Shown piece after piece: positions 17,436-25,674 of a DNA stretch of 64,000 nucleotides. Every line of letters begins with the position of its first letter. Position 1 is the first letter of the stretch. The DNA comes from UBA11865 sp963749825 (GTDB taxonomy: Bacteria > Chloroflexota > Anaerolineae > Promineifilales > Promineifilaceae). The translations under genes were made by a program, and so were the position numbers. The notes under the pieces are model-generated. The model was not told where the DNA came from and did not search any database. It saw only the letters and a program-made list of their open reading frames with translations. Location of the stretch: the NCBI GenBank assembly GCA_963749825.1, contig CAVVOI010000009.1:186001-250000 (forward strand), in the 5' to 3' direction.

Positions 17436-18224
17436 ATGCAAAAAGTCGCTTCAACCCAAGGTCGAATCGGTTTAGCTATGAGTGGAGGCGCAGTCCGTGG
17501 CCTGGCTCATCTTGGCGTACTGTCGGTTCTGATCAGGTCTGGAATACCCATCGAATACGTTGCGGGATGCAGCGCGGGCGCCATATTAGGTGCAGTCTTT
17601 TGCGCTGGAATGCCTATAGGGCAAATTCATGCCCTAGCTTCTTACCTGGCCTGGCGCCGGTTGGCTACGCCGGTGAAATCGCCTGATGGTCTATTGAGTT
17701 TTGATAAATTAGAACGTTGGCTCATTATGCTAATCGGCGACCTGGAGTTCGCAGACCTCGCCGTTCCTTTTGCCGTGGTCACCATCGATGTTCAAAGTGG
17801 CGAGCGAGTTATTTTAAAAGAAGGTCGTGTGGCCAGGGCTGTTCGTGCTAGTTGTTCCATCCCGGGTATGGTTACGCCTGTCGGTATTAATGGCCGGCTA
17901 TTAGCAGACGGTGGAATCATCGACAACCTTCCGGTGGATGCAGCTCGAGAATTGGGTGCAGAATTTGTTATCGGCGTCGATGTGTTTGAACCTTTTTACG
18001 GTCGGGCACGAGGGCCATTAGGCAAAGGGTTGACGGCTGTAGAGACTTTGGTCCGTAACGCTGGTGGAGGCGTCGGTCAGGCAGACTTCTTGATCTGCCC
18101 GGAAACGGCTGGAAAAACTTATTTCAGGTTTTCCAAGTACCAGGAGCTAGTCTCCTTGGGAGAAGAGGCAGCCGCTCGTGACCTTTCCTGCCTTATAGAA
18201 AAAATAAGCAATGATACGAGGTAA
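17436..18224 (+). CDS. Patatin-like phospholipase
   Basis: A 262-residue protein with the patatin catalytic dyad: oxyanion loop MSGGAVRGLAHLG, nucleophile S46 in GCSAGA, and D158 in LADGGIIDNLPV. It lacks a signal peptide, so it probably acts on lipids in the cytoplasm or at the inner membrane face. Family members hydrolyse acyl esters of phospholipids or neutral lipids. It is the last gene of the operon, 9 bp after the alcohol dehydrogenase, and could remodel or mobilise the lipid product (inference). No clear terminator follows before the convergent gene at 18328. Confidence 0.87.
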   Translation: MQKVASTQGRIGLAMSGGAVRGLAHLGVLSVLIRSGIPIEYVAGCSAGAILGAVFCAGMPIGQIHALASYLAWRRLATPVKSPDGLLSFDKLERWLIMLIGDLEFADLAVPFAVVTIDVQSGERVILKEGRVARAVRASCSIPGMVTPVGINGRLLADGGIIDNLPVDAARELGAEFVIGVDVFEPFYGRARGPLGKGLTAVETLVRNAGGGVGQADFLICPETAGKTYFRFSKYQELVSLGEEAAARDLSCLIEKISNDTR

Positions 18225-18327
18225 GCTCGATTCATATTTTTCACCGACAGCTTCCCCGTTCAAGTAAAAGACGGCATTCATCCCCGGCATTTATGCCCAG
18301 TGTTTGCGGCCCAGGCTTGTCTATAGC

Positions 18328-19473
18328 TTAGGCCATTTTTGCTTGCCGGAGAAGATAAAATATCAAGGCTACCAACAGCACGACCAGCAAGCCTATCCCA
18401 GCGAGCGCGATTAGTGAAAGTCTTTGATTATCGTCTGCCGCCGCCGAGCTTTGCCCGTCTTCAATTGGCTCATCTGGTTTGCCTGTCGGCGAGAAAACAG
18501 CAACCAATGTATTTTGGGGCGTGGGAGACGGTTCTGTAGTCTGGGTAGCTGCTGGGGTCGAAGTGTCTGTTGGAGGTAAGGACGTCGGCGTGGCTGATAC
18601 TGTCGCTGTGGGTTGTGCCGTAGCTGTGGCGGTGGGTTCGATTGTTGGCAAGGGAGTATCACTTGGTTGCGGCGGAACAGGTGTGCTCGTCGGTAAAGCT
18701 GTATTGGTCACGGGTGGAGTTGCAGTGGGCGGTCCAGGCGTATCCGTCGGCGGCAGGGGCGTTGGCTCTGGCGGCCCAACAGCCTCCAGGTTTGCCTGAT
18801 CCCAATACATATCATTGTGTTTGTTAGCGAAATCTGGATTCGTCCGCATGAATACAGTAACGATGCTGGTTTGAGCCGTCGCTTCAACCCCTAACATTAC
18901 CCACTGGTCAATGACGCTCGTCATCGAGGCTTCCGGCGACCAAACGATATTTGGAGAACCCGGATCCCAATTACCAGTTGGATCGATGCCGATTTGCAGG
19001 TGTGGGTTAGCGGGCAAAACGGAGGTGTTGGGGTCATCTTCGAGGGACGACCATACTTGAGCCCAAATGGTAAACCGATAATGTTGTCCAGGAGTAACGT
19101 TAAATACCTGTTGGTACATGCCCGCCAAATGAGAAGCGTGGAATGTAAACCATTGTTGGGCGGCATCCCCGCTTAATACTCGTTTTGGGAAAGTCGCTGC
19201 GCTTGCCCGCTTGTACTCTGGCCGAAAATAAGCTGGCTCATGACCTGGATTGTCCCACCACCAGGGCGTCCAATTTGAAGCAACCTGGATTTCAGAAATA
19301 CTACTCCAAGCCTTGTAATTACCTTCAAATCCAGGGTTCTGTATCAGATTTCCTTGTTGTTTGGTTGTGCTGGCGAGCACTGGTACAGAGGTAGCCGATC
19401 TAATTAACGGCACCAGGAGCAGGATGGTGAAGAAAATAAATTTTTGCAAATGAGATGGCCTAAGCTGTTTCAT
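18328..19473 (-). CDS. Secreted carbohydrate-binding-like protein with Thr/Pro stalk and C-terminal membrane anchor
   Basis: A 381-residue protein. An N-terminal signal (FIFFTILLLVPLI) is followed by a beta-sandwich of about 200 residues with the jelly-roll-type opening NLIQNPGFEGNY, WTPWWWDNPG, YFRPEYKRA and YWDQANLE. A long stalk rich in P, T and S (PTPLPPTDTPGPPTATPP and similar) spans about 235-335, and a helix (LIALAGIGLLVVLLVALIFYLL) near the end anchors it with a short cytoplasmic tail. The same N-terminal domain appears in the protein at 59498-60895. It starts 9 bp after the lipoprotein gene, so they form an operon. Function unknown; ligand binding at the cell surface is likely. Confidence 0.75.
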   Translation of the reverse strand: MKQLRPSHLQKFIFFTILLLVPLIRSATSVPVLASTTKQQGNLIQNPGFEGNYKAWSSISEIQVASNWTPWWWDNPGHEPAYFRPEYKRASAATFPKRVLSGDAAQQWFTFHASHLAGMYQQVFNVTPGQHYRFTIWAQVWSSLEDDPNTSVLPANPHLQIGIDPTGNWDPGSPNIVWSPEASMTSVIDQWVMLGVEATAQTSIVTVFMRTNPDFANKHNDMYWDQANLEAVGPPEPTPLPPTDTPGPPTATPPVTNTALPTSTPVPPQPSDTPLPTIEPTATATAQPTATVSATPTSLPPTDTSTPAATQTTEPSPTPQNTLVAVFSPTGKPDEPIEDGQSSAAADDNQRLSLIALAGIGLLVVLLVALIFYLLRQAKMA

Positions 19474-19482
19474 CCTGGCACC

Positions 19483-20643
19483 TTACTCGACCGACCCAAT
19501 ATTTACCGTGATTTTTTCTTGGGCAAAGCTATCATCACCGTTTTGGCCAATCGAAGCCTCGATTTGGGCCAGACCAATGACGTCATTTGGTATAAACAGC
19601 TCCATTTCCCAGTAGCCGTAATTGTTCACCGTGGCAACGCCTTCGGTCAGTATACGACCATTTTCCAGTAGAACGCTTACCAACACTGTATCATCCGGCG
19701 CCAAATAAGCGGTGCCATATATAGGTAGAGTTTTTCCAGGTGTCAGCAAGCTATTGGATGGCGGATTACCAATTTTTACGGCACGGGCATCCGGATCGTC
19801 TATGGGCAATATGTTGAAGGTTACGTGCGCTTCTCTCCTGGTATCATCGCCCGGTGCGCCGAAGAAAACGATTGCACATGCGGGTCCAGAAACATTATTT
19901 GGAATGACCACAAAACCCTGCCAATAGCCGCTTCCTCGAAGCCGAAATCCTTGCCGGGCAATCTCTGTTTGGCAGGATTCGTTTAGAATCGATATGGTCA
20001 CCAGATTGTTAACCGGTAACTGGCTTCTTCCGTCGAAAAATAAGTTGTACCCGGCGACGGCCGATTCCCCTGTCACCGGCCGGTATAGTTCAAGGTAGCG
20101 ATCAGTGGCATCCCGATCAACGACGAGTTGAACAGGTTGGGCATCTGCCGCAAGTAAATTTCCTGATTCGTCATACAGGTAAGCCTGGATTTGGGCGAAG
20201 CCGCTGGTCGAATGGGGGATGGCTAGAGTTGCCGACCAGCTATTGAATTCTAATAACTTTACTTCAGCTTCGCTGATAAGGTGATTGGAAGCCGAAACCA
20301 AGGCTACCTCTAACCGGTCGCTCGACCGAAGTTGAACCAAGCCGCCAATATTGGCTTCCTGGCCTAGCAATAATGGTCCACCTTCACTTGGCGTTGTAAT
20401 GTTGACCCCCAGCCCAGTAACGGGAGTTGGCTCAACGGTAGGCAATACAGGCGAGGCTGAAGGGGAGGGAATGGGCGTCGGTTCCTCATCTTGACTCGCA
20501 GCGGTTGGCAATGGCGTCGTAATTGTTACCTCGGTTGGAAATACCGCTGTAGGCGCTCGTGTTGGTAAATCGCTTTGTTGGTTACAGGCAACCAATCCGA
20601 TCAGAACTGGAATTAGCCAGCCTAATGCTTTTTTTCGTCCCAT
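19483..20643 (-). CDS. Lipoprotein with Ig-like domains
   Basis: Starting at ATG 20643 the protein has 386 residues (a TTG nine bases upstream is the alternative). The signal LIPVLIGLVAC ends in a lipobox cysteine. A Thr/Pro-rich linker follows to about residue 75, then about three beta-rich Ig-like modules of roughly 100 residues, each with a similar strand pattern (NSWSATLAIPHSTSGFAQIQA; GYWQGFVVIPNNVSGPACAI; GYWEMELFIPNDVIGLAQIEA). These are diverged copies of one module. Likely a surface-anchored binding or scaffold protein. A TATAAT on the minus strand at 20652-20657 lies so close that the mRNA may be nearly leaderless. Confidence 0.75.
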   Translation of the reverse strand: MGRKKALGWLIPVLIGLVACNQQSDLPTRAPTAVFPTEVTITTPLPTAASQDEEPTPIPSPSASPVLPTVEPTPVTGLGVNITTPSEGGPLLLGQEANIGGLVQLRSSDRLEVALVSASNHLISEAEVKLLEFNSWSATLAIPHSTSGFAQIQAYLYDESGNLLAADAQPVQLVVDRDATDRYLELYRPVTGESAVAGYNLFFDGRSQLPVNNLVTISILNESCQTEIARQGFRLRGSGYWQGFVVIPNNVSGPACAIVFFGAPGDDTRREAHVTFNILPIDDPDARAVKIGNPPSNSLLTPGKTLPIYGTAYLAPDDTVLVSVLLENGRILTEGVATVNNYGYWEMELFIPNDVIGLAQIEASIGQNGDDSFAQEKITVNIGSVE

Positions 20644-20921
20644 ATGGCTCAATTATAGCGCTACTTCTACAAAGGTGAGGATTATCATGGCCCCGTGAAG
20701 AGGGACCCAATTTAAACGAGCGCAGTTGCCCTTCGATTGGAAGAACTGTAAACTTTTTACACTGTCAGATTTATGTATGCTGTTCTTATGAAAGCTAGAT
20801 CCAACACACGGCGGCAAATAGTTCCTCACTTTCAAAATTTTAGGATAGTTATACTGTGGACCGCCCCATTAATACCTGATTGACGAACCCAATAGGGATT
20901 TGTGGAATCAGATTCGTCCAA

Positions 20922-21074
20922 ATGTCGTTAAATGATTTAGGAGCGTTGTTCGTCAACATAGCCAATAGCATCAGCGACGCTATTTATGAAGTCGCGGCCG
21001 TTTTTGAAGGCGAAGGCGGGTTCTTGTTGATGCTCGTTCTGATACTGGTGGTCTGGTATGCACTTGTAGGGTAA
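20922..21074 (+). CDS. Small membrane protein
   Basis: A 50-residue open frame from ATG 20922 with an amphipathic N-terminal half (IANSISDAIYEVAAVF) and one strong membrane helix (FLLMLVLILVVWYALVG) at its very end. It lies 14 bp before the complex-I-like membrane protein gene and points the same way, which argues that it is a real small subunit. I recognise no family. A TTG-initiated extension to 20880 is possible but has no ribosome-binding site I can see. Confidence 0.5.
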   Translation: MSLNDLGALFVNIANSISDAIYEVAAVFEGEGGFLLMLVLILVVWYALVG

Positions 21075-21088
21075 ATGACTCTGTCTTA

Positions 21089-21784
21089 ATGGGTGATATT
21101 CTGAGTATTTACGATTTTTTGCAGTTATTGGATTTTTTGCGTGGTGACCCGGCCGCATATTTTGTGATGTTGACCGCCTCGATGATTCTCATACTTCGTG
21201 ATTGGCGCTGGTCGCTCATCGCTTTACTTATCCAATATCTTGTTGTCGGCCTGCTGTACGCCGATGTGTTGCTGGCCCATGTGGCATTCACTCGTGTCCT
21301 TATAGGCGTTTTTGTTTGCTTAATACTTTATATTACGGCTCAGCAAGTCAATTGGGGAAGGATTCCAGAGGATGTTACCGAAGAAGAAGAAAAGCAATTG
21401 ACTGGGTCGAGACTATCACGTTTTGGGGCATATTCACTAACGACCGATACTCCATTTCGCATATTCTTAGCTTTGTTAGTTGCCGTATCTATTTGGGCGG
21501 TGGCGCAAAGAGTTGAATTGCAGCTTCCAGCGCTTCCTACTCATATCAATTTGGCTGTTATTTCGTTGGTAGGTATGGGAATCGTCACCACAGTCCTAAC
21601 CAGTGAACCTATGAAGTCTGGCATGGGTATCTTGACTTTTATGATCGGGTTCGAACTATTCTACAGCACCGTCGAACAATCAGCGGTGATGCTGGCCTTA
21701 TCTTCAATCGCCATGTTAATTGTTTCTGTAGCGATTGCTTATTTAATTCAAGCACGTCACAATTTTCGCGCGTTGCTGAACTGA
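21089..21784 (+). CDS. Membrane protein related to hydrogenase-4 subunit E / NuoK-MnhC
   Basis: A 231-residue protein with about six to seven membrane helices. The C-terminal half (ISLVGMGIVTTVL, GMGILTFMIGFELFYS, MLALSSIAMLIVSVAIAYLI) recalls the three-helix NuoK/MnhC/HyfE pattern, in which a glutamate sits in the second helix; here GFELFYS supplies it. The N-terminal helices with a charged cytoplasmic loop (PEDVTEEEEKQL) make it HyfE-like in length. It is followed 9 bp later by a NuoN/MnhD-like gene. The pair may be part of an ion-translocating membrane module, but the family call rests on pattern only. Confidence 0.5.
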   Translation: MGDILSIYDFLQLLDFLRGDPAAYFVMLTASMILILRDWRWSLIALLIQYLVVGLLYADVLLAHVAFTRVLIGVFVCLILYITAQQVNWGRIPEDVTEEEEKQLTGSRLSRFGAYSLTTDTPFRIFLALLVAVSIWAVAQRVELQLPALPTHINLAVISLVGMGIVTTVLTSEPMKSGMGILTFMIGFELFYSTVEQSAVMLALSSIAMLIVSVAIAYLIQARHNFRALLN

Positions 21785-21793
21785 CCTAACTTG

Positions 21794-23182
21794 ATGCCCA
21801 CCCCTGCATTGTTGGTTACGATCCCCATCTTAGCGGCCGCGATAGCGTACACGATTCGACGCTGGTCCGTGGCTACAATTATCGTGGGCTGCCTGACATT
21901 GTTATTGTTGGTTGTAGCAGTTTTCGCGACTGACTCTGTTGGTGGATCACAACAGATGGCTATTGATAGTTTCTGGCGCAATTCCTGGGGGTTGTTCGGT
22001 CGTACACTTATCTTGACAGATCAGATTCGAACGGCCTTGTTAGTTGTATATACGGGTTTTGGTTTACTTTTTTTGCTTTCTACTACTTTTCCCCAGGATA
22101 GTATTTTCGTTCCGGTTTCTCTGGGTGTGTTGGCGCCTCTGGCTGGACTATTGATGGTGCAGCCGAGCACCCTTGGCGTGGCGATGCTGCTGAGTGCTGC
22201 CGGTCTTATGGCGGTATTAATTCAGGGTGAGCGAACAGATTCGACGGCAGCTGCTATACGATATCTAGCCCTCGTCGCCATAGCTGTGCCGCTCTTACTG
22301 ATTGCTGGTTGGATGACAAGCGTAGGCCAGCTACGATTTTTGTCTGCGACTATTATTTTGCTATCTATTTCCATTTTAATCTTGTTGGTTGCATTCCCCT
22401 TTCTTTTTTGGGTGCCAGAGGCAGTCGACGATTCCGGCTCTCTCGTACCGGTCATCGTTTTTGGTCTGGTAACTTTGCTAGTAGCAGTGTTCATTGTAAC
22501 TTTGTTGGTCGTCAATCCCGTGATTTATGCCAATGCGCAATTTCTCTCCATTCTAAGAGTCAGCGGGACGGTGACGATTTTCATTGCCGGGATATTGGTA
22601 TTAACCACGAGAACGGCTGGCCGTCTTCTTTCTTACTTGCTGCTTCTAGACGTTGGCGCGACTGTCATCGCCCTGAGCAATGGCGGAAGAACGGCTCTGG
22701 AGACATTGTTATTGTTCATTTTGCTACGCTCCGTCAGTTTGCTTTTAGCCGGCGCTGGCTTGGATCGAATACGAAAAATTATCGTTCTTTCACCGGCGGG
22801 AGATAAACAACTCGCCGATTACCGTGGACTTGCCCGCCGCAGTCCATTGGGCCTTGCTCTCTTTGTTTTTGGCGGCCTATCGTTGGCTGGATTTCCATTA
22901 ACGCCTGGCTTTGCAGGTCGTTGGATGGTGATAAATTCGCCGGCTGAATTCGTTGAAAGCTCAACCATCATTTTTGTACTTTCAGCTGCTGTAGGAATAA
23001 TTGGCATCCTGAGATTGCTTCGGGTTTCTCTCAAGCCCGCGAGCGAAACCGATGTTACTACGAGTAAGGAAACGAAAGTTCTACGAATTATCGAAGGTCT
23101 GCTCCTGGGCGCTGGGCTGATAGTAACGATTTTTCCCCGAATATTGGCCGTGGTTTCGCGGTCGTTGGCAAACCCATTTTAG
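21794..23182 (+). CDS. NuoN/NuoM/MrpD-like membrane protein, diverged
   Basis: From ATG 21794 (a TTG precedes it directly) the protein has 462 residues and about 13-14 membrane helices. The segment DYRGLARRSPLGLALFVFGGLSLAGFPLTPGFAGRW is the hallmark of antiporter-like subunits of complex I and Mrp. Two charged sites of the pump path look changed: the lysine before the central helix is arginine (AIRYLAL), and the histidine in HFWxPD is leucine (FLFWVPE). Proton pumping may thus be weakened or lost. No other complex I subunits occur here apart from the HyfE/NuoK-like gene 9 bp upstream. Confidence 0.7.
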   Translation: MPTPALLVTIPILAAAIAYTIRRWSVATIIVGCLTLLLLVVAVFATDSVGGSQQMAIDSFWRNSWGLFGRTLILTDQIRTALLVVYTGFGLLFLLSTTFPQDSIFVPVSLGVLAPLAGLLMVQPSTLGVAMLLSAAGLMAVLIQGERTDSTAAAIRYLALVAIAVPLLLIAGWMTSVGQLRFLSATIILLSISILILLVAFPFLFWVPEAVDDSGSLVPVIVFGLVTLLVAVFIVTLLVVNPVIYANAQFLSILRVSGTVTIFIAGILVLTTRTAGRLLSYLLLLDVGATVIALSNGGRTALETLLLFILLRSVSLLLAGAGLDRIRKIIVLSPAGDKQLADYRGLARRSPLGLALFVFGGLSLAGFPLTPGFAGRWMVINSPAEFVESSTIIFVLSAAVGIIGILRLLRVSLKPASETDVTTSKETKVLRIIEGLLLGAGLIVTIFPRILAVVSRSLANPF

Positions 23183-23228
23183 GTGCCGGTGGGTTGTCAA
23201 AGTTCACAAATTGACTAGACTCAAAAAC

Positions 23229-23735
23229 ATGACCTCTCTTTGGTATGCATTGCACGTAAAACCTCACAAAGAACGACCGGTAAACGATTTACTCGAGGCC
23301 AATGGGTTTCGAGTCTATTACCCTTCATATCGTATTAAGCCAGTGAACCCCAGGTCTAAGAAAGAACGCCCGTTCTTTCCAGGATATCTTTTTTTATTTG
23401 TGGATCTAGACGAAATTGGCGCAAATGCTTTGCAGTGGACCGAAGGGACCCATGGTTTGGTTCAATTTGGTGGCGAACCAGCAACGGTATCGGAACAGTT
23501 GATCAATGAACTGCAGCAACGGCTTAGCCAGTTGTCAATTGTGGATGCATCATCGGCAGCAGCAATAAAAAAAGGCGACCGGGTGCGAATTACTGATGGC
23601 TATTTTGAAGGTTATGAAGCAATTTTTGATGCACGTTTACCTGGAAAAGATCGCGTACAGGTATTGCTTACTTATTTAAGAAAACAACCAAAACGGCTAA
23701 TAATTGACTCGGCGCACATTGAAAAACTGGGCTAA
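23229..23735 (+). CDS. NusG-family specialised antitermination factor
   Basis: A 168-residue protein with an NGN domain (LWYALHVKPHKERPVNDLL, RVYYPSYRIKP, FFPGYLFLFVDL) and a KOW domain (KKGDRVRITDGYFEGYEAIFD). The PSYRxK and FPGYLF motifs are those of NusG paralogues such as RfaH, UpxY and LoaP, which act on specific long operons for polysaccharides or secondary metabolites. A nucleotide-sugar dehydrogenase follows, with a hairpin between them, so its own polysaccharide operon is the likely target. It lies 46 bp after the NuoN-like gene and may be cotranscribed with it. Confidence 0.88.
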   Translation: MTSLWYALHVKPHKERPVNDLLEANGFRVYYPSYRIKPVNPRSKKERPFFPGYLFLFVDLDEIGANALQWTEGTHGLVQFGGEPATVSEQLINELQQRLSQLSIVDASSAAAIKKGDRVRITDGYFEGYEAIFDARLPGKDRVQVLLTYLRKQPKRLIIDSAHIEKLG

Positions 23736-23742
23736 TAACCGA

Positions 23743-23786
23743 GGTGGGAGCAATCAACAAATGGTGACCGTTTATTGATTGCCACC
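23743..23786 (+). promoter_or_regulatory. Hairpin between the NusG paralogue and the sugar dehydrogenase
   Basis: GGTGG plus CAATCAA (23743-23757, interrupted by a 3-base bulge) pairs with TTGATTGCCACC (23775-23786). No T-run follows, so it is not an intrinsic terminator. RNA hairpins in operon leaders are recognised by LoaP-type NusG paralogues, which makes this a candidate recruitment site (inference). Confidence 0.45.
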
Positions 23787-23841
23787 TATCCGCGGGAGCC
23801 ATTTCAGATATAAAAACAGAACTTCATAGAAGAGTGTAAGA

Positions 23842-25146
23842 ATGACAATTAAAGAAGATTTGCTGAAAAAGATAACGAGCCGTGAGGCTGTGGTCGGCGT
23901 CGTCGGGTTGGGCTATGTTGGTTTGCCGTTAGCTGTGGCATTGGCTGAGTCTGGATTTCGGGTAATTGGTGTGGACGTTGATTCAGTTAAGGTAACGTCT
24001 CTCAATGAGGGAAAGAGCTATGTTGAAGATATAAGTGATAACCAATTGATGCCTGTGGTAGAGAGCGGTCACTTTTTCGCCACTACTCAATACCGGGAAC
24101 TTTCTGTTGTCGATACGGTTTCTATTTGTGTGCCCACCCCGCTTCGAAAGACGGGTGACCCTGATATCTCTTTCATTGTCGACGCGGCTGATAATATCGC
24201 TGCTATTGGGGGTAAGGGAAAATTGATAATCCTGGAAAGCACAACTTATCCGGGCACCACAGATGAAGTTATCGTGCCCAGATTGGTTAATAGCGGCGTC
24301 GTTGGCCAAGATGTATTTGTGGCTTTCTCGCCCGAACGAATCGATCCGGGAAGAGAAGATTATATGATTAACAATACGCCCAAAGTCGTCGGTGGTGTGA
24401 CCCCTAATTGCCTCGAGTTGGCTCTGGCTCTTTACGGATCGATAGTCGAACAACCTGTGCCTGTTTCAAATACGGCAACGGCCGAAATGGTCAAATTATT
24501 AGAAAACACTTTCCGGGCTGTGAATATTGGCCTGGTCAATGAAGTAGCATTGATGTGTGATAAGCTCGAGCTGGACACCTGGGAAGTGGTGGAAGCTGCG
24601 GCGACCAAGCCGTATGGCTTCATGCCTTTTTATCCAGGCCCTGGATTGGGAGGGCACTGCATCCCGATCGACCCACTTTATCTGAGTTGGAAATTAAGAA
24701 CGCTGAATTACAAGGCGCGTTTTATCGAGCTGGCAGCAGAGGTAAATAGCCACATGCCGGAGTACGTTGTCGGCAAAGTGATTGAAGCACTTAACGATGA
24801 GTGCAAGGCAGTTAAGGGTAGTAGAATTCTGGTTCTTGGTGTTGCCTATAAGCCGAATGTAAGCGATGTACGCGAGAGTCCGGCTATCGACTTAATCCAT
24901 TTGCTTCGGGAAAAGGGTGGGCAGGTCAACTATCACGATCCCTATGTTCATGATTTGGCTACTGAGGGAATTCCATTGCATTCCATAGAACTGACCACTG
25001 AGTCTTTGGGAAACGCCGATTGTGTCGTCATCGTTACGCACCATGATAGTTATGATTGGTCACAAATTCGAGATCAGGCGTCTTTGATAGTTGATACGCG
25101 ACACGCTATTAAGGAGCCGGGAAAGGGGCGAGTCCTCTATCTATAG
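23842..25146 (+). CDS. Nucleotide-sugar 6-dehydrogenase (UDP-N-acetylhexosamine type)
   Basis: A 434-residue UDP-glucose/GDP-mannose dehydrogenase family protein. N-terminal Rossmann motif VVGLGYVGLPLAVALAESG; SPERIDPGREDY; the catalytic cysteine in GLGGHCIPIDPLYLSWK; and the C-terminal UDP-binding domain beginning at ILVLGVAYKPNVSDVRESP. The PERIDPG and HCIPIDP motifs are typical of WbpA/WecC-type enzymes, which oxidise UDP-GlcNAc or UDP-ManNAc to the uronic acid in two NAD-dependent steps. The product would feed a surface polysaccharide. It converges with the TPR gene at 25189. Confidence 0.88.
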   Translation: MTIKEDLLKKITSREAVVGVVGLGYVGLPLAVALAESGFRVIGVDVDSVKVTSLNEGKSYVEDISDNQLMPVVESGHFFATTQYRELSVVDTVSICVPTPLRKTGDPDISFIVDAADNIAAIGGKGKLIILESTTYPGTTDEVIVPRLVNSGVVGQDVFVAFSPERIDPGREDYMINNTPKVVGGVTPNCLELALALYGSIVEQPVPVSNTATAEMVKLLENTFRAVNIGLVNEVALMCDKLELDTWEVVEAAATKPYGFMPFYPGPGLGGHCIPIDPLYLSWKLRTLNYKARFIELAAEVNSHMPEYVVGKVIEALNDECKAVKGSRILVLGVAYKPNVSDVRESPAIDLIHLLREKGGQVNYHDPYVHDLATEGIPLHSIELTTESLGNADCVVIVTHHDSYDWSQIRDQASLIVDTRHAIKEPGKGRVLYL

Positions 25147-25188
25147 AGTGGTTTCAGGTCTAATCTATCTTATATTATTGAGCGTGGA

Positions 25189-25674
25189 TTAGTTGAGCCG
25201 ACTTAATAGCTGGTATTTTGCCCAGATGGCGGGCTGAAAGTAAGGATCGATCTCTAGAGCCTGGTCGAAATATTGAAGAGCCAAGAGATTACGACCCAAA
25301 TGTTCATAGACCCGGCCGAGATTTAGTTGGGGCAATTGAGGAGATTCATAGCGAGTTGCCGTCAGAGCCTTCTCCAGCCACGGTATGGCTTCCTCCCACT
25401 GATCGAGCTCGATCAGGTAGGTACCGATATCATTATAAGGATTGCCAAAGGAGGGATCGACTTCGATAGCATTCTTACAACATGCAATAGCTTCTTCATA
25501 ACGATTCAGTGTGCTGTAGGTCAAGCCAAGATGGGTATATGCTTCGGCCGAGGGCCAGAGAGTCAATGATCGCTTGAACAATAAAATGGCTAGACCGTAT
25601 TCCCTCTTCATTTGGTGACGATAAGCCCGGTCCATCAGCATTAAGGCTTGCTCTTTGTTTACATCGTCGCTCAT
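25189..25674 (-). CDS. TPR-repeat protein
   Basis: A 161-residue protein built from about four tetratricopeptide repeats (AEAYTHLGLTYSTLNRYEEAIACCKNAIEVDP is split over the second; PYNDIGTYLIELDQWEEAI; LNLGRVYEHLGRNLLALQYFDQALEIDP). No signal peptide or enzyme domain. TPRs mediate protein-protein contact; the partner is unknown. Its ATG overlaps the TGA of the upstream HAD gene (ATGA), so it is translationally coupled to it and is the last gene of the mutS2-HAD-TPR operon. Confidence 0.85.
   Translation of the reverse strand: MSDDVNKEQALMLMDRAYRHQMKREYGLAILLFKRSLTLWPSAEAYTHLGLTYSTLNRYEEAIACCKNAIEVDPSFGNPYNDIGTYLIELDQWEEAIPWLEKALTATRYESPQLPQLNLGRVYEHLGRNLLALQYFDQALEIDPYFQPAIWAKYQLLSRLN

Noticed and set aside
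18479..18799. Rightward open frame with Val/Gly-rich translation
   Set aside because: It is the antisense of the Thr/Pro stalk of the secreted protein; the low complexity comes from that repeat, and there is no ribosome-binding site.
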